The position numbers and the translations under genes were made by a program. The notes under the pieces were generated by a model. The model worked only from the letters and a program-made list of their open reading frames with translations. It was not told the origin of the DNA and did no database searches. From positions 1-64,000 of the forward strand of contig JAGIAT010000004.1 in assembly GCA_017744715.1 (NCBI GenBank): 64,000 nucleotides of DNA, in the 5' to 3' direction. Below, piece after piece: positions 25,548-34,962 of the stretch (positions within the stretch are counted from its first letter, which is position 1; each line of letters begins with the position of its first letter). Source of the DNA: Niabella sp. (GTDB taxonomy: Bacteria > Bacteroidota > Bacteroidia > Chitinophagales > Chitinophagaceae).

Positions 25548-28500
25548 TTAAAAATTCACATTTACACCCAGGGTAAAGTTGGCCAGGATGGGGTAATAAT
25601 CTCCAGCTGTATTGATCTCCGGATCCCATCCTTTCGGATAGCGGCTAAAAGTTGCCAGGTTTTCTGCTGCTGCAAATATCCGCAGCGACTGTATGCCCAT
25701 CCATTTAAGTCTTTTTTCACCCAGGGTATAACCCAGTTGAATATTTTTAATACGGAGATAGCTACCGTTCAGCAACCAGAAATCCGATAGCAGGGTATTG
25801 GGCGTACCTGTATTGGCAATTTCTTCCATACGCGGATAACGTGCATTCCGGTCTGGATTCTGCGCCGTCCATCTTCCATCCAGCTGCCACCGCTGAATGT
25901 TCCCGTTCTGGTACATGGCGTAGCCTGCATAGTTGGTGAGCCGGCCATTTACGCCGCTTACCCCCTGCAGCAAGGCACTGAAGTCCACTCCGGCATACCC
26001 TGCATGTAACGCGATCCCATAAGTATATTTGGGAATATTGGTACCCAGTATTGCCCGGTCGTAAGTGGCGTCCACCTTGCCATCCGGCTTTCCGTCGGGA
26101 CCGCTGATATCTTTATAACGGATATCGCCGGGTTTGGGCTTGGGATTGATCGCCGTTTGATTGGCGTAGCCGTCAATATCCGCCTGGTCTACAAACAAAC
26201 CGTCTGCCCGGTACCCGTAATACAGATCGATGGGATAGCCCAGGAAGCGGCTGGAACCATTTCCTACCAGGCCGTTGGGTTGGGGAATATTCAGCCCCGG
26301 TCCCAGGTCCAGTACCTTGTTCCGGATCACCGAAAGGTTAGCCCGCACTCCATAGGTAAATTTGCTCCGGGTTTCATTATACCCCAGTTCAAACTCCCAG
26401 CCTTTATTGCTTAGTTTACCGGCATTGATGGTTCCCACACCAAATCCCAGCACCGCAGAATAGCTGCTTCCGGGGTTGGCCAGGATATCATATCCGTAGC
26501 GGTCGAAATACGCCGCGCTGAAGCTTAGCCGCCCCTTTAGCGCGGTTCCTTCCAATGCAATATCCTTGGTACGGGTAGACTCCCAGTGAAGCGTAGTATC
26601 TGTAAGCGTGGTTAAGATAGAACCGGCCGCAATCGTATTTCCGAACGGATAACTGTAATTGCCGCCCAGCGCCAGCACCAGCTGCCAGGGATAATTACCA
26701 ATATTCTGATTGCCCAGCGTACCATAAGAAGCCCGGAGTTTGAGTTCATTGATCCACAGAACATGCTGCTTAAAAAACGGCTCCTCAGAAATACGCCAGC
26801 CCAGGGCATAGCCGGGAAAATCGGCATACCGGAGTGTGGGCGGGAACCGTGAGGATCCGTCCCGGCGTACCGTCACTTCGGCCAGGTAACGTGTTGCATA
26901 ATTATATTGAAGCCGGCCAAAATAAGAATCCATGGCCCACTCCGTTTTATTGCCGGAATTGGTTTGGGTTCCGGGATCACCGGCGTTCAGCTCGGTAAGA
27001 CTGTTGGATACATACCCGTTCCGGAAATTGGAAGAAACGCGATCGCCGTTGTATTCATAGGTATGGCCCAGCAATACATTGACCGCATGCTGCCCAAAGG
27101 TATTTTTATATTCCAGTAATTGCTGCAGGGTTTTATATTCTACTTCTTCATTGTTCTGGGTCAGATTTCCCGGCCCCAGCTTCACCGCGGCATTCAATAC
27201 CTGGTTCGATAAAAACCGCCGGGACCAGTTGGAGCTGTTGGTATACCCGCCGATGCCGGAAAGCGTAAGCCCGTGCACAATCTCCCAGTCGAGCCGCAGG
27301 TTACCCGCCAGGCTCGTCCACTTTGAGTTAAAGAAGGACTCATTATTAAGATAGGTATAAGGCGTACCCTTGTTGGCAAGGCCCGTACCAAAATCGCCGT
27401 TACTGAGCAGATAAGGAAAGGTTGCCGGTATCCGCACCACCTGGCTGATGGCCGTAAGCATATCGCTAAAGTCCTGGGTAGCCGACGGAGCGGGCTGATC
27501 ATTGAGCTCCTGCGTGGCAGACAGTCTTGTTGAAAGCTTTAATTTTTCGGCCAGCCGGTTCGACATATTAAAACGCAGGTTGTAGCGCTGGTAATCATTC
27601 CGGGCAACAATACCGTTTTGATAAAGATATCCCAGCGACAAAAGGTAATCGGTATTGCCGGTTTTATTCGCTACGGACAAATTATGCCCCGTTTGTAACG
27701 TACCTTTTTTAAACATCAGGTCGATATAATTTACATCCGGATAATGATCGGGATCCGAGCCATCGCGAAACTTCCGGATCTCCTCTTCTGTATAGGTACC
27801 AGGTGTGGCTTCGTTGCGTGCCTGTGCGTATTCCCATGAATGCACAAACTCCGGATATTGCGTGGCGCGTTGCGTGCCGATATAGCCATTATAACTGATC
27901 TTAATTTTTCCATTCATTCCCTGTCCGGATTTTGTGATAACCAGGATTACACCATTTGCCGCCCTTGAACCGTAGATGGCTGCCGATGCGGCGTCTTTCA
28001 ACACAGAAATGCTGGAAATATCATTCGGGTCTATATTACTTAGCTGACCGGGAATACCGTCGATCAATACCAATGCGTCCGGACTGGCCCCAAACGATGC
28101 AACGCCGCGGATCCGGATCGTACCTGCACTACCCCCTCCCGGCTGCCCCGAGCGCTGGATGACCGTAACACCCGGCATCTGACCGGTGAGTGCCTGCGTA
28201 GCCTGTGTAACCGCACGGTTATTGAGGTCCTTAGCGTTTACCTGTGAAATGGCCCCGATCACGTTTACCCTCCGTTGCGTACCATATCCCACAACCACCA
28301 CTTCATCCATTTGTCCGGGTAAGGCCGCCAGCCGCATCATAATGCTGCTTTTTTCACCGGCATTCAGTGAAAAACGTTTCAATGAGTCGTCCCGGTATCC
28401 TACGAACGAAAAGTAAAGATCATAGGAACGTCCATACACCATCTGGGCCGCAAACCCGCCCTTTGCATCCGTGATCTGGTGCACTACCGCTGCAGGATTT

Positions 28501-28652
28501 TGTACATCCACGATCCTTACCGAAGCGCCCGGAAGCGGCTCGCCGCCCTGGCTCAATACCAATCCCCGCACTTCAGCATTGTGTTGTGCCATGCCCTGCA
28601 GGGAGCAAAGCATGATGAGTGCGATGAAAACGCGATAAAATTTTGACTGCAT
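25548..28652 (-). CDS. SusC/RagA family TonB-dependent outer-membrane transporter
   Basis: A 1034-residue TonB-dependent channel that takes up glycan fragments with SusD. After the signal peptide comes a CarboxypepD_reg-like domain (VRGLVLSQGGEPLPGASVRI), the TonB-box region DEVVVVGYGTQRR, the plug domain (LTGQMPGVTVIQRSG, ISSISVLKDAASAAIYGSRAANGVI) and a 22-stranded barrel ending in an aromatic residue (NVNF). There is no N-terminal STN domain although a sigma/FecR pair is directly upstream. I place the start at 28652 (MQSKFYRVF), which begins the signal peptide; the frame is open to 28691. Confidence 0.95.
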   Translation of the reverse strand: MQSKFYRVFIALIMLCSLQGMAQHNAEVRGLVLSQGGEPLPGASVRIVDVQNPAAVVHQITDAKGGFAAQMVYGRSYDLYFSFVGYRDDSLKRFSLNAGEKSSIMMRLAALPGQMDEVVVVGYGTQRRVNVIGAISQVNAKDLNNRAVTQATQALTGQMPGVTVIQRSGQPGGGSAGTIRIRGVASFGASPDALVLIDGIPGQLSNIDPNDISSISVLKDAASAAIYGSRAANGVILVITKSGQGMNGKIKISYNGYIGTQRATQYPEFVHSWEYAQARNEATPGTYTEEEIRKFRDGSDPDHYPDVNYIDLMFKKGTLQTGHNLSVANKTGNTDYLLSLGYLYQNGIVARNDYQRYNLRFNMSNRLAEKLKLSTRLSATQELNDQPAPSATQDFSDMLTAISQVVRIPATFPYLLSNGDFGTGLANKGTPYTYLNNESFFNSKWTSLAGNLRLDWEIVHGLTLSGIGGYTNSSNWSRRFLSNQVLNAAVKLGPGNLTQNNEEVEYKTLQQLLEYKNTFGQHAVNVLLGHTYEYNGDRVSSNFRNGYVSNSLTELNAGDPGTQTNSGNKTEWAMDSYFGRLQYNYATRYLAEVTVRRDGSSRFPPTLRYADFPGYALGWRISEEPFFKQHVLWINELKLRASYGTLGNQNIGNYPWQLVLALGGNYSYPFGNTIAAGSILTTLTDTTLHWESTRTKDIALEGTALKGRLSFSAAYFDRYGYDILANPGSSYSAVLGFGVGTINAGKLSNKGWEFELGYNETRSKFTYGVRANLSVIRNKVLDLGPGLNIPQPNGLVGNGSSRFLGYPIDLYYGYRADGLFVDQADIDGYANQTAINPKPKPGDIRYKDISGPDGKPDGKVDATYDRAILGTNIPKYTYGIALHAGYAGVDFSALLQGVSGVNGRLTNYAGYAMYQNGNIQRWQLDGRWTAQNPDRNARYPRMEEIANTGTPNTLLSDFWLLNGSYLRIKNIQLGYTLGEKRLKWMGIQSLRIFAAAENLATFSRYPKGWDPEINTAGDYYPILANFTLGVNVNF

Positions 28653-28797
28653 AGTTACCTGTCTTTTATATTCAATAAAATAGTTGTTCAAAACGCATGT
28701 GCTTTTGTTCGTCCCTGTTCAGCACAGTAACGCTGCTTTTAAAATACGAACGGAATGCTCCTGTAAAGGAATAGCAGTTATCCGTATGACCCCAGGG

Positions 28798-29868
28798 TCA
28801 ATCGTTTTTCTCTATTGTAATTTGGTTCTCATTTTTCTGATACCGCAATCCGTTCAACTGGCAAAGCTGTTCCAGTAAAACATCCAGCGAATCGCTATAC
28901 ATGATCGTTCCTGTAAACAGGTAATCTCCGATCTCTTTTGTTTTTAATACAATCGTTCTATGGTACCGTTGTTCGATCCGGTCGAATACCCGGCGCAATG
29001 TTTCGCGGTTAAACGAATAGGCCGTATTCCCCCACACTACCGCTCCATGGCCGGATGTTAACTGCCCGCGGGCCGCCGGGGTGGTTTTATGAGCCGCCAT
29101 CCCGGCGGCATCCTTCCGGGCCGGCCGTATAACCCGGGCCACGCCATTCCTGCGGTCTACCAGCACGCCTTCCCCCGGCACCAGGATCACGGGCTCCAGT
29201 ATGGCCGCATGATCCAGATCGCGCACCGCTATTTTCCCTTCTATCAGATCTACCTGTATCGTTGCCCGCTCCCGGTTTTCCTGTACCCAAAACCCGGTAC
29301 CCAATGCCCGCACACGTATGCCGTTTGCCTCTACAAGAAAAGGATGCAGCGAATCTTTTGCTACTTGGAAATAAGCGGTTCCTGTTAAGCACAATTGCCG
29401 CTGCTCCTTAAATGTGCCCGCATACTCCACCCGGCTGCCGGGTTGCAACCGCAGCACAGATCCATCGGGCAATTGCAGCACCTTTTCTTTTCCGGAAGTA
29501 TTTTCAACAACTGTAAATGCAGGTTCCGTATGGCGGCTTCCCCGCTTGCCACCCAGGATATTTAACAACGCGTATCCTGCCAAAACCAGTGCCAGTACGG
29601 CTGCTGCCGCCAGCATCCTTTGTAAATAGCGCGTTTTTTTCTTCTTGTTGATCCCCTGTTCTACAGCCTTCCACATTGCTGCTTTCCACGGCTCCTCCAG
29701 CTGCTGTGTTTCCGGCATCCGGCGGAATGCCGCATCCGGAATATAGTGCTGCAATACTTCGGGGTGCGCTTTGAGAAATGCCGTTACTTCTTCAGCCTCT
29801 GCCTCATCCGATTGGTTGTCGAAGAACCGCTCCACCATCTCCTTTGTGACAGCATTATCCATTTTCAT
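28798..29868 (-). CDS. FecR family anti-sigma factor
   Basis: A 356-residue single-pass inner-membrane protein that holds or activates the ECF sigma factor. Residues 1-80 are the cytoplasmic sigma-binding part; the transmembrane helix is about 84-105 after KKKKTRYLQR; the FecR domain follows (VVENTSGKEKVLQLPDGSVLRLQPGS, LTGTAYFQV). The last 80 residues are a DUF4974/STN-like domain (YSFNRETLRRVFDRIEQRYH, LLEQLCQLNGLRY). It lies 48 bases after the sigma gene and about 145 bases before SusC, the usual order for a glycan-responsive trans-envelope signalling operon. Confidence 0.93.
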   Translation of the reverse strand: MKMDNAVTKEMVERFFDNQSDEAEAEEVTAFLKAHPEVLQHYIPDAAFRRMPETQQLEEPWKAAMWKAVEQGINKKKKTRYLQRMLAAAAVLALVLAGYALLNILGGKRGSRHTEPAFTVVENTSGKEKVLQLPDGSVLRLQPGSRVEYAGTFKEQRQLCLTGTAYFQVAKDSLHPFLVEANGIRVRALGTGFWVQENRERATIQVDLIEGKIAVRDLDHAAILEPVILVPGEGVLVDRRNGVARVIRPARKDAAGMAAHKTTPAARGQLTSGHGAVVWGNTAYSFNRETLRRVFDRIEQRYHRTIVLKTKEIGDYLFTGTIMYSDSLDVLLEQLCQLNGLRYQKNENQITIEKND

Positions 29869-29916
29869 TTATGTATAACGTTTGCAAATAAAAAATCCCC
29901 TAGCGGCAAAAAAAAA

Positions 29917-30435
29917 TTATAAAAAAAAGAATACAGTGGTCAGCATCCTGCGCAATTGTTTCAGCGCCTGCCGCACATGGTTATCTACCGTTTTAACCGA
30001 CAGGTTCATTAAAACAGCAATTTCTTTATAGGAATAGCCTTCCAGGTGCTTTAAACGGATCACTTTACGGCGCATTGCCGGCAGCCGCTGGATGGCAAGG
30101 TGCAGCTGTTCATGATCCGGTAATACGGGCGGAGATTGTGTATAAAATGCTTCGGCCACTGCCCTCCGTTTCCGTTGCGTGGCTTCTTTACGCAACCAGT
30201 CGATAAATACCAGCCGGGCATTCTGAAACAGCATGGTTTCCAATGAGTGAACGTCGGAGAGGCCGGAACGGTATTGCCACATTTTAATAAATGCCTGTTG
30301 GGTAAGGTCGGCCGCATCAGCCTCGTTGCCGGCTTTTTTCAGGAAAAGAAAAAAAACACGCTCCCACCAAAGCGCATAGAACGCCTCGAACGCTTTTTGG
30401 TTTCCATCCCTGATATCCTGTACCTGGTTCAACAT
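29917..30435 (-). CDS. ECF sigma factor (RpoE-like, SusCD-associated)
   Basis: A 172-residue extracytoplasmic-function sigma factor with region 2 (DLTQQAFIKMWQ, LVFIDWLRK) and region 4 (LPAMRRKVIRLKHLEGYSYKEIAVLMNLSVKTVDNHV). It should direct RNA polymerase to the SusC promoter when released by FecR. I use ATG 30435; the six extra codons to a TTG at 30453 are not needed. It is the first gene of the leftward unit. Confidence 0.93.
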   Translation of the reverse strand: MLNQVQDIRDGNQKAFEAFYALWWERVFFLFLKKAGNEADAADLTQQAFIKMWQYRSGLSDVHSLETMLFQNARLVFIDWLRKEATQRKRRAVAEAFYTQSPPVLPDHEQLHLAIQRLPAMRRKVIRLKHLEGYSYKEIAVLMNLSVKTVDNHVRQALKQLRRMLTTVFFFL

Positions 30436-30814
30436 ATAATTTACAACAAACAAAATGCGCTGCTGCGATAAGGACAGCCAGTAGCCGCCTTGCTGTTTCC
30501 ATTACGCACCCCTCCATATAATACACAACACCCACCCGGCTTTCCCGGATCGCTGAAGGCGCGCTTAAGTACGAATCTCTTTAAACAAGCAGCACTGGCA
30601 AACACTGGTACAAAGTAAATTTAAAATATTGAGAGTATTGAAGACTATACGAAAAAATCAGCACCGGTGCGCATTCGTTTGCACAAACAACACCAACAGC
30701 CATCCGGCTTTTTACAAATACATTACCTTCGTGCCTGCTTGTTCCATTTTGTAACCCGCTGATCCCCGCCGGCCGGTTTCAGGAGCACGATCTCAAAAAT
30801 ACAATTACAAAACC
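30436..30814. other. Divergent intergenic region between sigma factor and sulfatase genes
   Basis: No gene seen. TACCTTCG at 30724-30731 is one base off the -7 consensus and could drive the rightward sulfatase with a leader of about 80 bases. A promoter for the sigma gene is not evident; TTACTTTG on the minus strand near 30610-30617 is a weak candidate. Confidence 0.35.
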
Positions 30815-32344
30815 ATGCTGGCCGCTGCCAGTAAAATACAGATCATTGTGAAAAAAATACTGCTCATTATGGCCGGGCTGTTTGTATATGTTACTACTAT
30901 CACTGCCCAACAAAAACCCAATGTCATTTACATTTATGCCGATGATATGGGCTATGGGGAATTGGGCTGCTACGGTCAACAAAAAATCAAAACGCCACAC
31001 CTGGACCAGATGGCCGCCGAGGGCATGCGGTTTACCCAACACTACTCCGGTACACCGGTATGCGCACCTGCACGTTGTATGCTGCTGACCGGAAAAAATG
31101 GCGGACATTCCTACATAAGAGGCAACTATGAACTGGGAGGCTTTCCGGACAGTTTGGAAGGCGGCCAGATGCCGCTGCCGGAAGGCAGTTTTACCCTGGG
31201 GCATCTTTTTAAGAATGCGGGGTATGCAACAGCAGCCATCGGAAAATGGGGATTGGGATCAGGCAATACGACGGGGCACCCGCTTTCACAGGGCTTCGAT
31301 TATTTTTACGGATACCTCGATCAGAAACAGGCACATAATTACTATCCTACCCATCTTTGGGAAAATCATTCCCGGGATACGCTGAACAACCCCAATATCT
31401 GGGTACACCGGCAGCTCGACCCGCAAACTGCTACTGACAGTGATTTCGATTATTTCAAAGGCAATGTATACTCGATTGATAAAATGACGGAGAAGGCGCT
31501 GGCGTTTATCCGCACACACCGGCAACAACCTTTCTTTCTTTACCTGCCCTATACCATTCCGCATGTATCGCTTCAGGTACCGGAAAAATACATAAATATG
31601 TATAAAGGCCGGTTTGATGAAAAACCTTATTACGGACAAAATGGTTATGCAGCATCCAGGTACCCGTTATCTACTTATGCCGGTATGATTACCTGCCTCG
31701 ACGACCAGGTAGGCCTTATTATGAATGAGATCAAAAAGCTGGGGCTGGATCAAAATACCCTGATCCTGTTTTCGAGTGATAACGGAGCTACGTTTAACGG
31801 GGGCGCCGACGCGGTTTTCTTCAACAGTGTGCAGGGCTTGCGCGGATTAAAAATGGACATCTATGAAGGGGGCTTCCGGGAGCCCTTTATCGCCCGCTGG
31901 CCGAAAAAAATTCCTGCGGGAAAAACCAGTTCCCTGCTTTCTGTACAATACGATATGATGCCCACTTTTGCGGAGCTTACCAAACAACGGCTGACGCATC
32001 CCGTTAACGGCATCTCTCTTTTACCGGAGCTGTTGAGTAAGGGAACACAGCAACAGCATCCGTATCTTTATTTTGAGTATCCTGAAAAAGGAGGCCAGGT
32101 AGCCGTTCGCATCGGCAAATGGAAAGGGGTACGTACGGGCGTGCAGAAAGATAAAAAGGCGCCCTGGCAACTTTACAACCTGGAAACGGATCTTCATGAA
32201 ACCGAAAATATAGCCGCTCAGTACCCCGACATCATCCGGCAAATGCAGGCCATTGCATTAAAGGAGCACCAGCATCCGCATATAAAGGAATGGGAATTTA
32301 TAGACCCGAAATTTGAGAAGGCCACAGAGGCGCAGAAACGCTGA
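30815..32344 (+). CDS. Arylsulfatase
   Basis: A 509-residue S1-family sulfatase, exported (signal segment about residues 12-31, ending TITAQQ). The formylglycine site is Cys83 in CAPAR, with metal ligands in YIYADDMGYGE and FSSDNGATFNGG. It shares the fold and length of the sulfatase at 22306-23841 but not its site context, so the two probably remove sulfate from different positions. It is divergent from the sigma factor and could still belong to the same glycan pathway. GTG 30848 is an alternative start that gives a more compact signal peptide (VKKILLIMAGLF). Confidence 0.92.
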   Translation: MLAAASKIQIIVKKILLIMAGLFVYVTTITAQQKPNVIYIYADDMGYGELGCYGQQKIKTPHLDQMAAEGMRFTQHYSGTPVCAPARCMLLTGKNGGHSYIRGNYELGGFPDSLEGGQMPLPEGSFTLGHLFKNAGYATAAIGKWGLGSGNTTGHPLSQGFDYFYGYLDQKQAHNYYPTHLWENHSRDTLNNPNIWVHRQLDPQTATDSDFDYFKGNVYSIDKMTEKALAFIRTHRQQPFFLYLPYTIPHVSLQVPEKYINMYKGRFDEKPYYGQNGYAASRYPLSTYAGMITCLDDQVGLIMNEIKKLGLDQNTLILFSSDNGATFNGGADAVFFNSVQGLRGLKMDIYEGGFREPFIARWPKKIPAGKTSSLLSVQYDMMPTFAELTKQRLTHPVNGISLLPELLSKGTQQQHPYLYFEYPEKGGQVAVRIGKWKGVRTGVQKDKKAPWQLYNLETDLHETENIAAQYPDIIRQMQAIALKEHQHPHIKEWEFIDPKFEKATEAQKR

Positions 32345-32850
32345 AGTTTTTTTGTATTTCTTGCGGCTTGTTTTTTACCGCAACGGTCGCAAAGCATTCG
32401 CAAAGGCCGCAACGAAAACTTCGATAGATCATCGGCATAAACTTCCTTGCGAACTTAGCAAAAAAAACCGCGCTCCTTGCGGTTGATATTCAACCGCAAC
32501 GGTCGCAAAGCACCCGCAATAATCGCAATGAAAACCGGATCAATCATCACTCAAAAACACATAGCGCACTTCGCGAAAAACCTCGCTCTTTGCGGTTTAT
32601 ATTCAACCGCAACGGTCGCAAAGCATCCGCAAAGGCCGCAACGAAAACATCGATAGATCATTGGCATAAACTTCCTTGCGAACTTAGCGAAAAACCCCGC
32701 GCTCTCTGCGGTTCGTTCTTACCACCAAGCAAAGCATCCGCAACGATCGCAATGAAAACCGGAGGCAGCATTGTTACAACCGCCTTCACAAATTTTGCGA
32801 AACCCTTTGCTCTTTGCAGTTTAAATATCACCCTGAACCGCAGTAACTAA
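32345..32850. repeat. CGC-rich intergenic tandem repeat, four copies, period about 115
   Basis: Copies begin at 32377, 32493, 32606 and 32721 (spacing 116, 113, 115). A full unit opens with ACCGCAACGGTCGCAAAGCA, runs through GCAATGAAAAC or GCAACGAAAAC and a CTTNGCGAA segment, and closes with TTTGCGGTT or a variant. Opening and closing ends are complementary, so each copy can fold back on itself. No real gene is present. This is the same family as at 3820-4200 and 53281-53386. Confidence 0.85.
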
Positions 32851-32877
32851 ACATTGTATTACCGCATACACCGGTAT

Positions 32878-32902
32878 AAAAAAAGCCACCGTTACCGGTG
32901 GC
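32878..32902 (-). terminator. Terminator of pckA
   Basis: Leftward: GCCACCG, loop GTAA, CGGTGGC, then seven Ts. It lies about 30 bases after the stop of the PEP carboxykinase gene. Confidence 0.95.
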
Positions 32903-32931
32903 CGCTTCATAAAACAAACACAAAAGTCATA

Positions 32932-34536
32932 TCATAGCCTGGGGCCTGCAGCTTTTACTTCCGCGGGCACTACCGAAGCAACGTTTTCAAAGTTCCTGAT
33001 AAACTGTCCGGCCAGGTCCCTTGCCTGGGCATCATACGCTTCCGGCTCCGCCCAGGTCTGGCGCGGGTTTAATACGTTCGGATCCACACCGGGGCAGGTA
33101 CCCGGTATCATCAGGCCGAAAACCGGTTCCTTATGATAGATCACATTATCCAGGCTTCCGTTCAGCGCAGCCCGTATCAAGGCCCGCGAATCGGCCAGTT
33201 TCATCCGGCGTCCGGTACCATAGGCACCACCCGTCCAGCCGGTATTCACCATCCAAACCTTTACACCATGCTGCGCGATCCGGTTGCCCAGCATCGTTGC
33301 ATAACGCGCCGGATGCAGCGGCAGGAAGGGTGCTCCAAAACAAGCACTAAAAGTGGCCTTGGGCTCGGTAACTCCGGCTTCTGTACCCGCTACCTTTGCG
33401 GTGTACCCGCTAATAAAATAATACAACGCCTGTTCACGCGTGAGCCGGGAAATGGGAGGCAATATGCCATAGGCATCACAGGTTAAAAAAAAGATATTCC
33501 GGGGTACACCGCCGGTTTCTTCCGGCACACTGTTCTTTACAAAATCAATGGGATAGGCCACCCTTGTGTTTTCGGTAACAGACGCATCATCAAAATTGAT
33601 CTGGTCGGTGCCGGGGAAGAACGTAACGTTTTCAACAAGTGCCCCTTTTTTTATGGCGTGATAAATCTCCGGTTCCTTTTCTTCGGAGAGCCCGATACAT
33701 TTTGCATAGCAGCCGCCTTCAAAGTTAAACACCCGGCTGTCATCCCAGCCATGTTCATCATCGCCGATCAGTTTCCGGTCAGGATCCGTGCTCAGGGTGG
33801 TTTTGCCGGTACCACTCAGTCCAAAAAACAGGGCGGTATCTCCATTGGGGCCCAGGTTGGCTGAACAGTGCATGCTGAGTACATCCCGGGTTTGCGGCAA
33901 CAGGTAATTCAATATCGAAAAGATCCCTTTCTTGATCTCCCCGGTATAGGCACTGCCTGCAATCAGGATCATTTTATGTTTAAAACTCACCACCGTGGCA
34001 TTGCCCTGACGGGTACCGCAACGTACGGGATCCAGCTCCAGTGAAGGTGCGGAAAGAATATGCCAGTCCGGTTCAAAATGTTCCAGTTCCGCTTCAGACG
34101 GACGTAAAAACAGATTGTGGGCAAAAAGATTCATCCAGGGCAGTTCGTTTACTACCCGGATATTCAACCGGTATTCCGGTACGGCGCAGGCATAGGCATC
34201 TCTTACCCACAGCTCTTTCCGGTTATTTAAATAGTTGCGTACATCCTCCAGTATCCGGTCGAAATACCGCTCTTCAATCGGGTTATTAAAGTTCCCCCAA
34301 TCGATCGTTGTTGCTGTTAACGCATCTTTTACAACAAATTTATCGCGGGGCGAGCGGCCGGTGAATTTGCCGGTGGAGATTACCAGGGCGCCTGTATCAC
34401 TTAACCGGCCCTGGTTGTTCATAAGCGTATCCTCTACCAGCTCATCGGCGGTCAGCTGGTAATGGATCTGGTTGTTCAGGTTCAGCCCCGCAGCCTCTAG
34501 CTGTTTGCCGGGGATTTCGAATGGCTTTGTAAGCAT
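32932..34536 (-). CDS. pckA: Phosphoenolpyruvate carboxykinase (ATP)
   Basis: Converts oxaloacetate and ATP to PEP, CO2 and ADP, the entry step of gluconeogenesis, in the cytoplasm. The 534-residue protein has the kinase-type P-loop GLSGTGKTTLS, the PEPCK-specific sequence LIGDDEHGWDD with metal-binding Asp, and the Arg-rich substrate site in TGRSPRDKF near residue 58. The C-terminal half has TRVAYPIDFV and FSACFGAPFLPLHPARYA. The length matches ATP-type enzymes. A -7 box on the minus strand (TACTTTTG at 34563-34570) lies about 27 bases upstream of the ATG at 34536. Confidence 0.97.
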   Translation of the reverse strand: MLTKPFEIPGKQLEAAGLNLNNQIHYQLTADELVEDTLMNNQGRLSDTGALVISTGKFTGRSPRDKFVVKDALTATTIDWGNFNNPIEERYFDRILEDVRNYLNNRKELWVRDAYACAVPEYRLNIRVVNELPWMNLFAHNLFLRPSEAELEHFEPDWHILSAPSLELDPVRCGTRQGNATVVSFKHKMILIAGSAYTGEIKKGIFSILNYLLPQTRDVLSMHCSANLGPNGDTALFFGLSGTGKTTLSTDPDRKLIGDDEHGWDDSRVFNFEGGCYAKCIGLSEEKEPEIYHAIKKGALVENVTFFPGTDQINFDDASVTENTRVAYPIDFVKNSVPEETGGVPRNIFFLTCDAYGILPPISRLTREQALYYFISGYTAKVAGTEAGVTEPKATFSACFGAPFLPLHPARYATMLGNRIAQHGVKVWMVNTGWTGGAYGTGRRMKLADSRALIRAALNGSLDNVIYHKEPVFGLMIPGTCPGVDPNVLNPRQTWAEPEAYDAQARDLAGQFIRNFENVASVVPAEVKAAGPRL

Positions 34537-34562
34537 ATTGCGTTTAAACTTTGTTGAAACAG

Positions 34563-34570
34563 CAAAAGTA
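34563..34570 (-). promoter_or_regulatory. -7 box TACTTTTG of pckA
   Basis: A perfect TAnnTTTG on the minus strand, ending 26 bases before the ATG, which gives a leader of about 22 bases. The upstream DNA is a long A/T tract without a clear -33 TTTG. Confidence 0.55.
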
Positions 34571-34761
34571 TAATTTGAAAAAATCTAAAAAAAATATATT
34601 TTATACATACAAAATTAGAATTTATCAAATAACTAATAAGCAACCAAAGGACAATTTTCAAACAAAAGACAAAAAACTAACAATCGTTTACACTTATGAT
34701 TGAAAGACAAATGCTTAGATGGATGATTGGCGGGACGCTTTTTTCTTTCCCTTTTGTTCCC

Positions 34762-34769
34762 TACCTTTG
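34762..34769 (+). promoter_or_regulatory. -7 box TACCTTTG ahead of the SAM-I riboswitch
   Basis: A perfect TAnnTTTG element 57 bases before the riboswitch P1 stem. The predicted start is near 34774. A small hairpin with arms TTCCCGC and GCGGGAA (34806-34825) lies between. The -33 box is not clear. Confidence 0.5.
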
Positions 34770-34826
34770 CGCCGGCCTGTAACAGGTTATTAGTTCTTTT
34801 TCATTTTCCCGCCTATAAGCGGGAAC

Positions 34827-34928
34827 CTTATCAAGAAAGGCAGAGGGTTTGGCCCAATGAAGCCTTGGCAACCTGTTATCGTATAACAAGGTGCCAATTC
34901 CAGCCGCGCTGATGCGTGGGAAGATAAG
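34827..34928 (+). ncRNA. SAM-I (S-box) riboswitch
   Basis: Matches the S-box consensus: P1 arms CTTATC (34827-34832) and GATAAG (34923-34928), the core TGGCCCAATGAAGCC at 34850-34864 followed by GGCAACC, a P3-type hairpin CCTGTTATC, and GGTGCCAATTCC at 34890-34901. It binds S-adenosylmethionine and switches off methionine genes when SAM is plentiful. The 3' P1 arm AGATAAG can pair at six of seven positions with CTCATCT (34965-34971) in the terminator stem, the usual antiterminator design. It controls metY-metX-hom. Confidence 0.95.
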
Positions 34929-34962
34929 TCGGATAGTAGCATATTAACAATCTTAATAGAAC

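Noticed and set aside
32377..32835. CRISPR array or direct-repeat attachment site
   Set aside because: Repeat units are 113-116 bases and adjoin directly, with drifting sequence and no integrase gene nearby.
32590..32850. 86-codon ORF between sulfatase and pckA
   Set aside because: It lies inside the tandem repeat and its peptide repeats with the DNA period.
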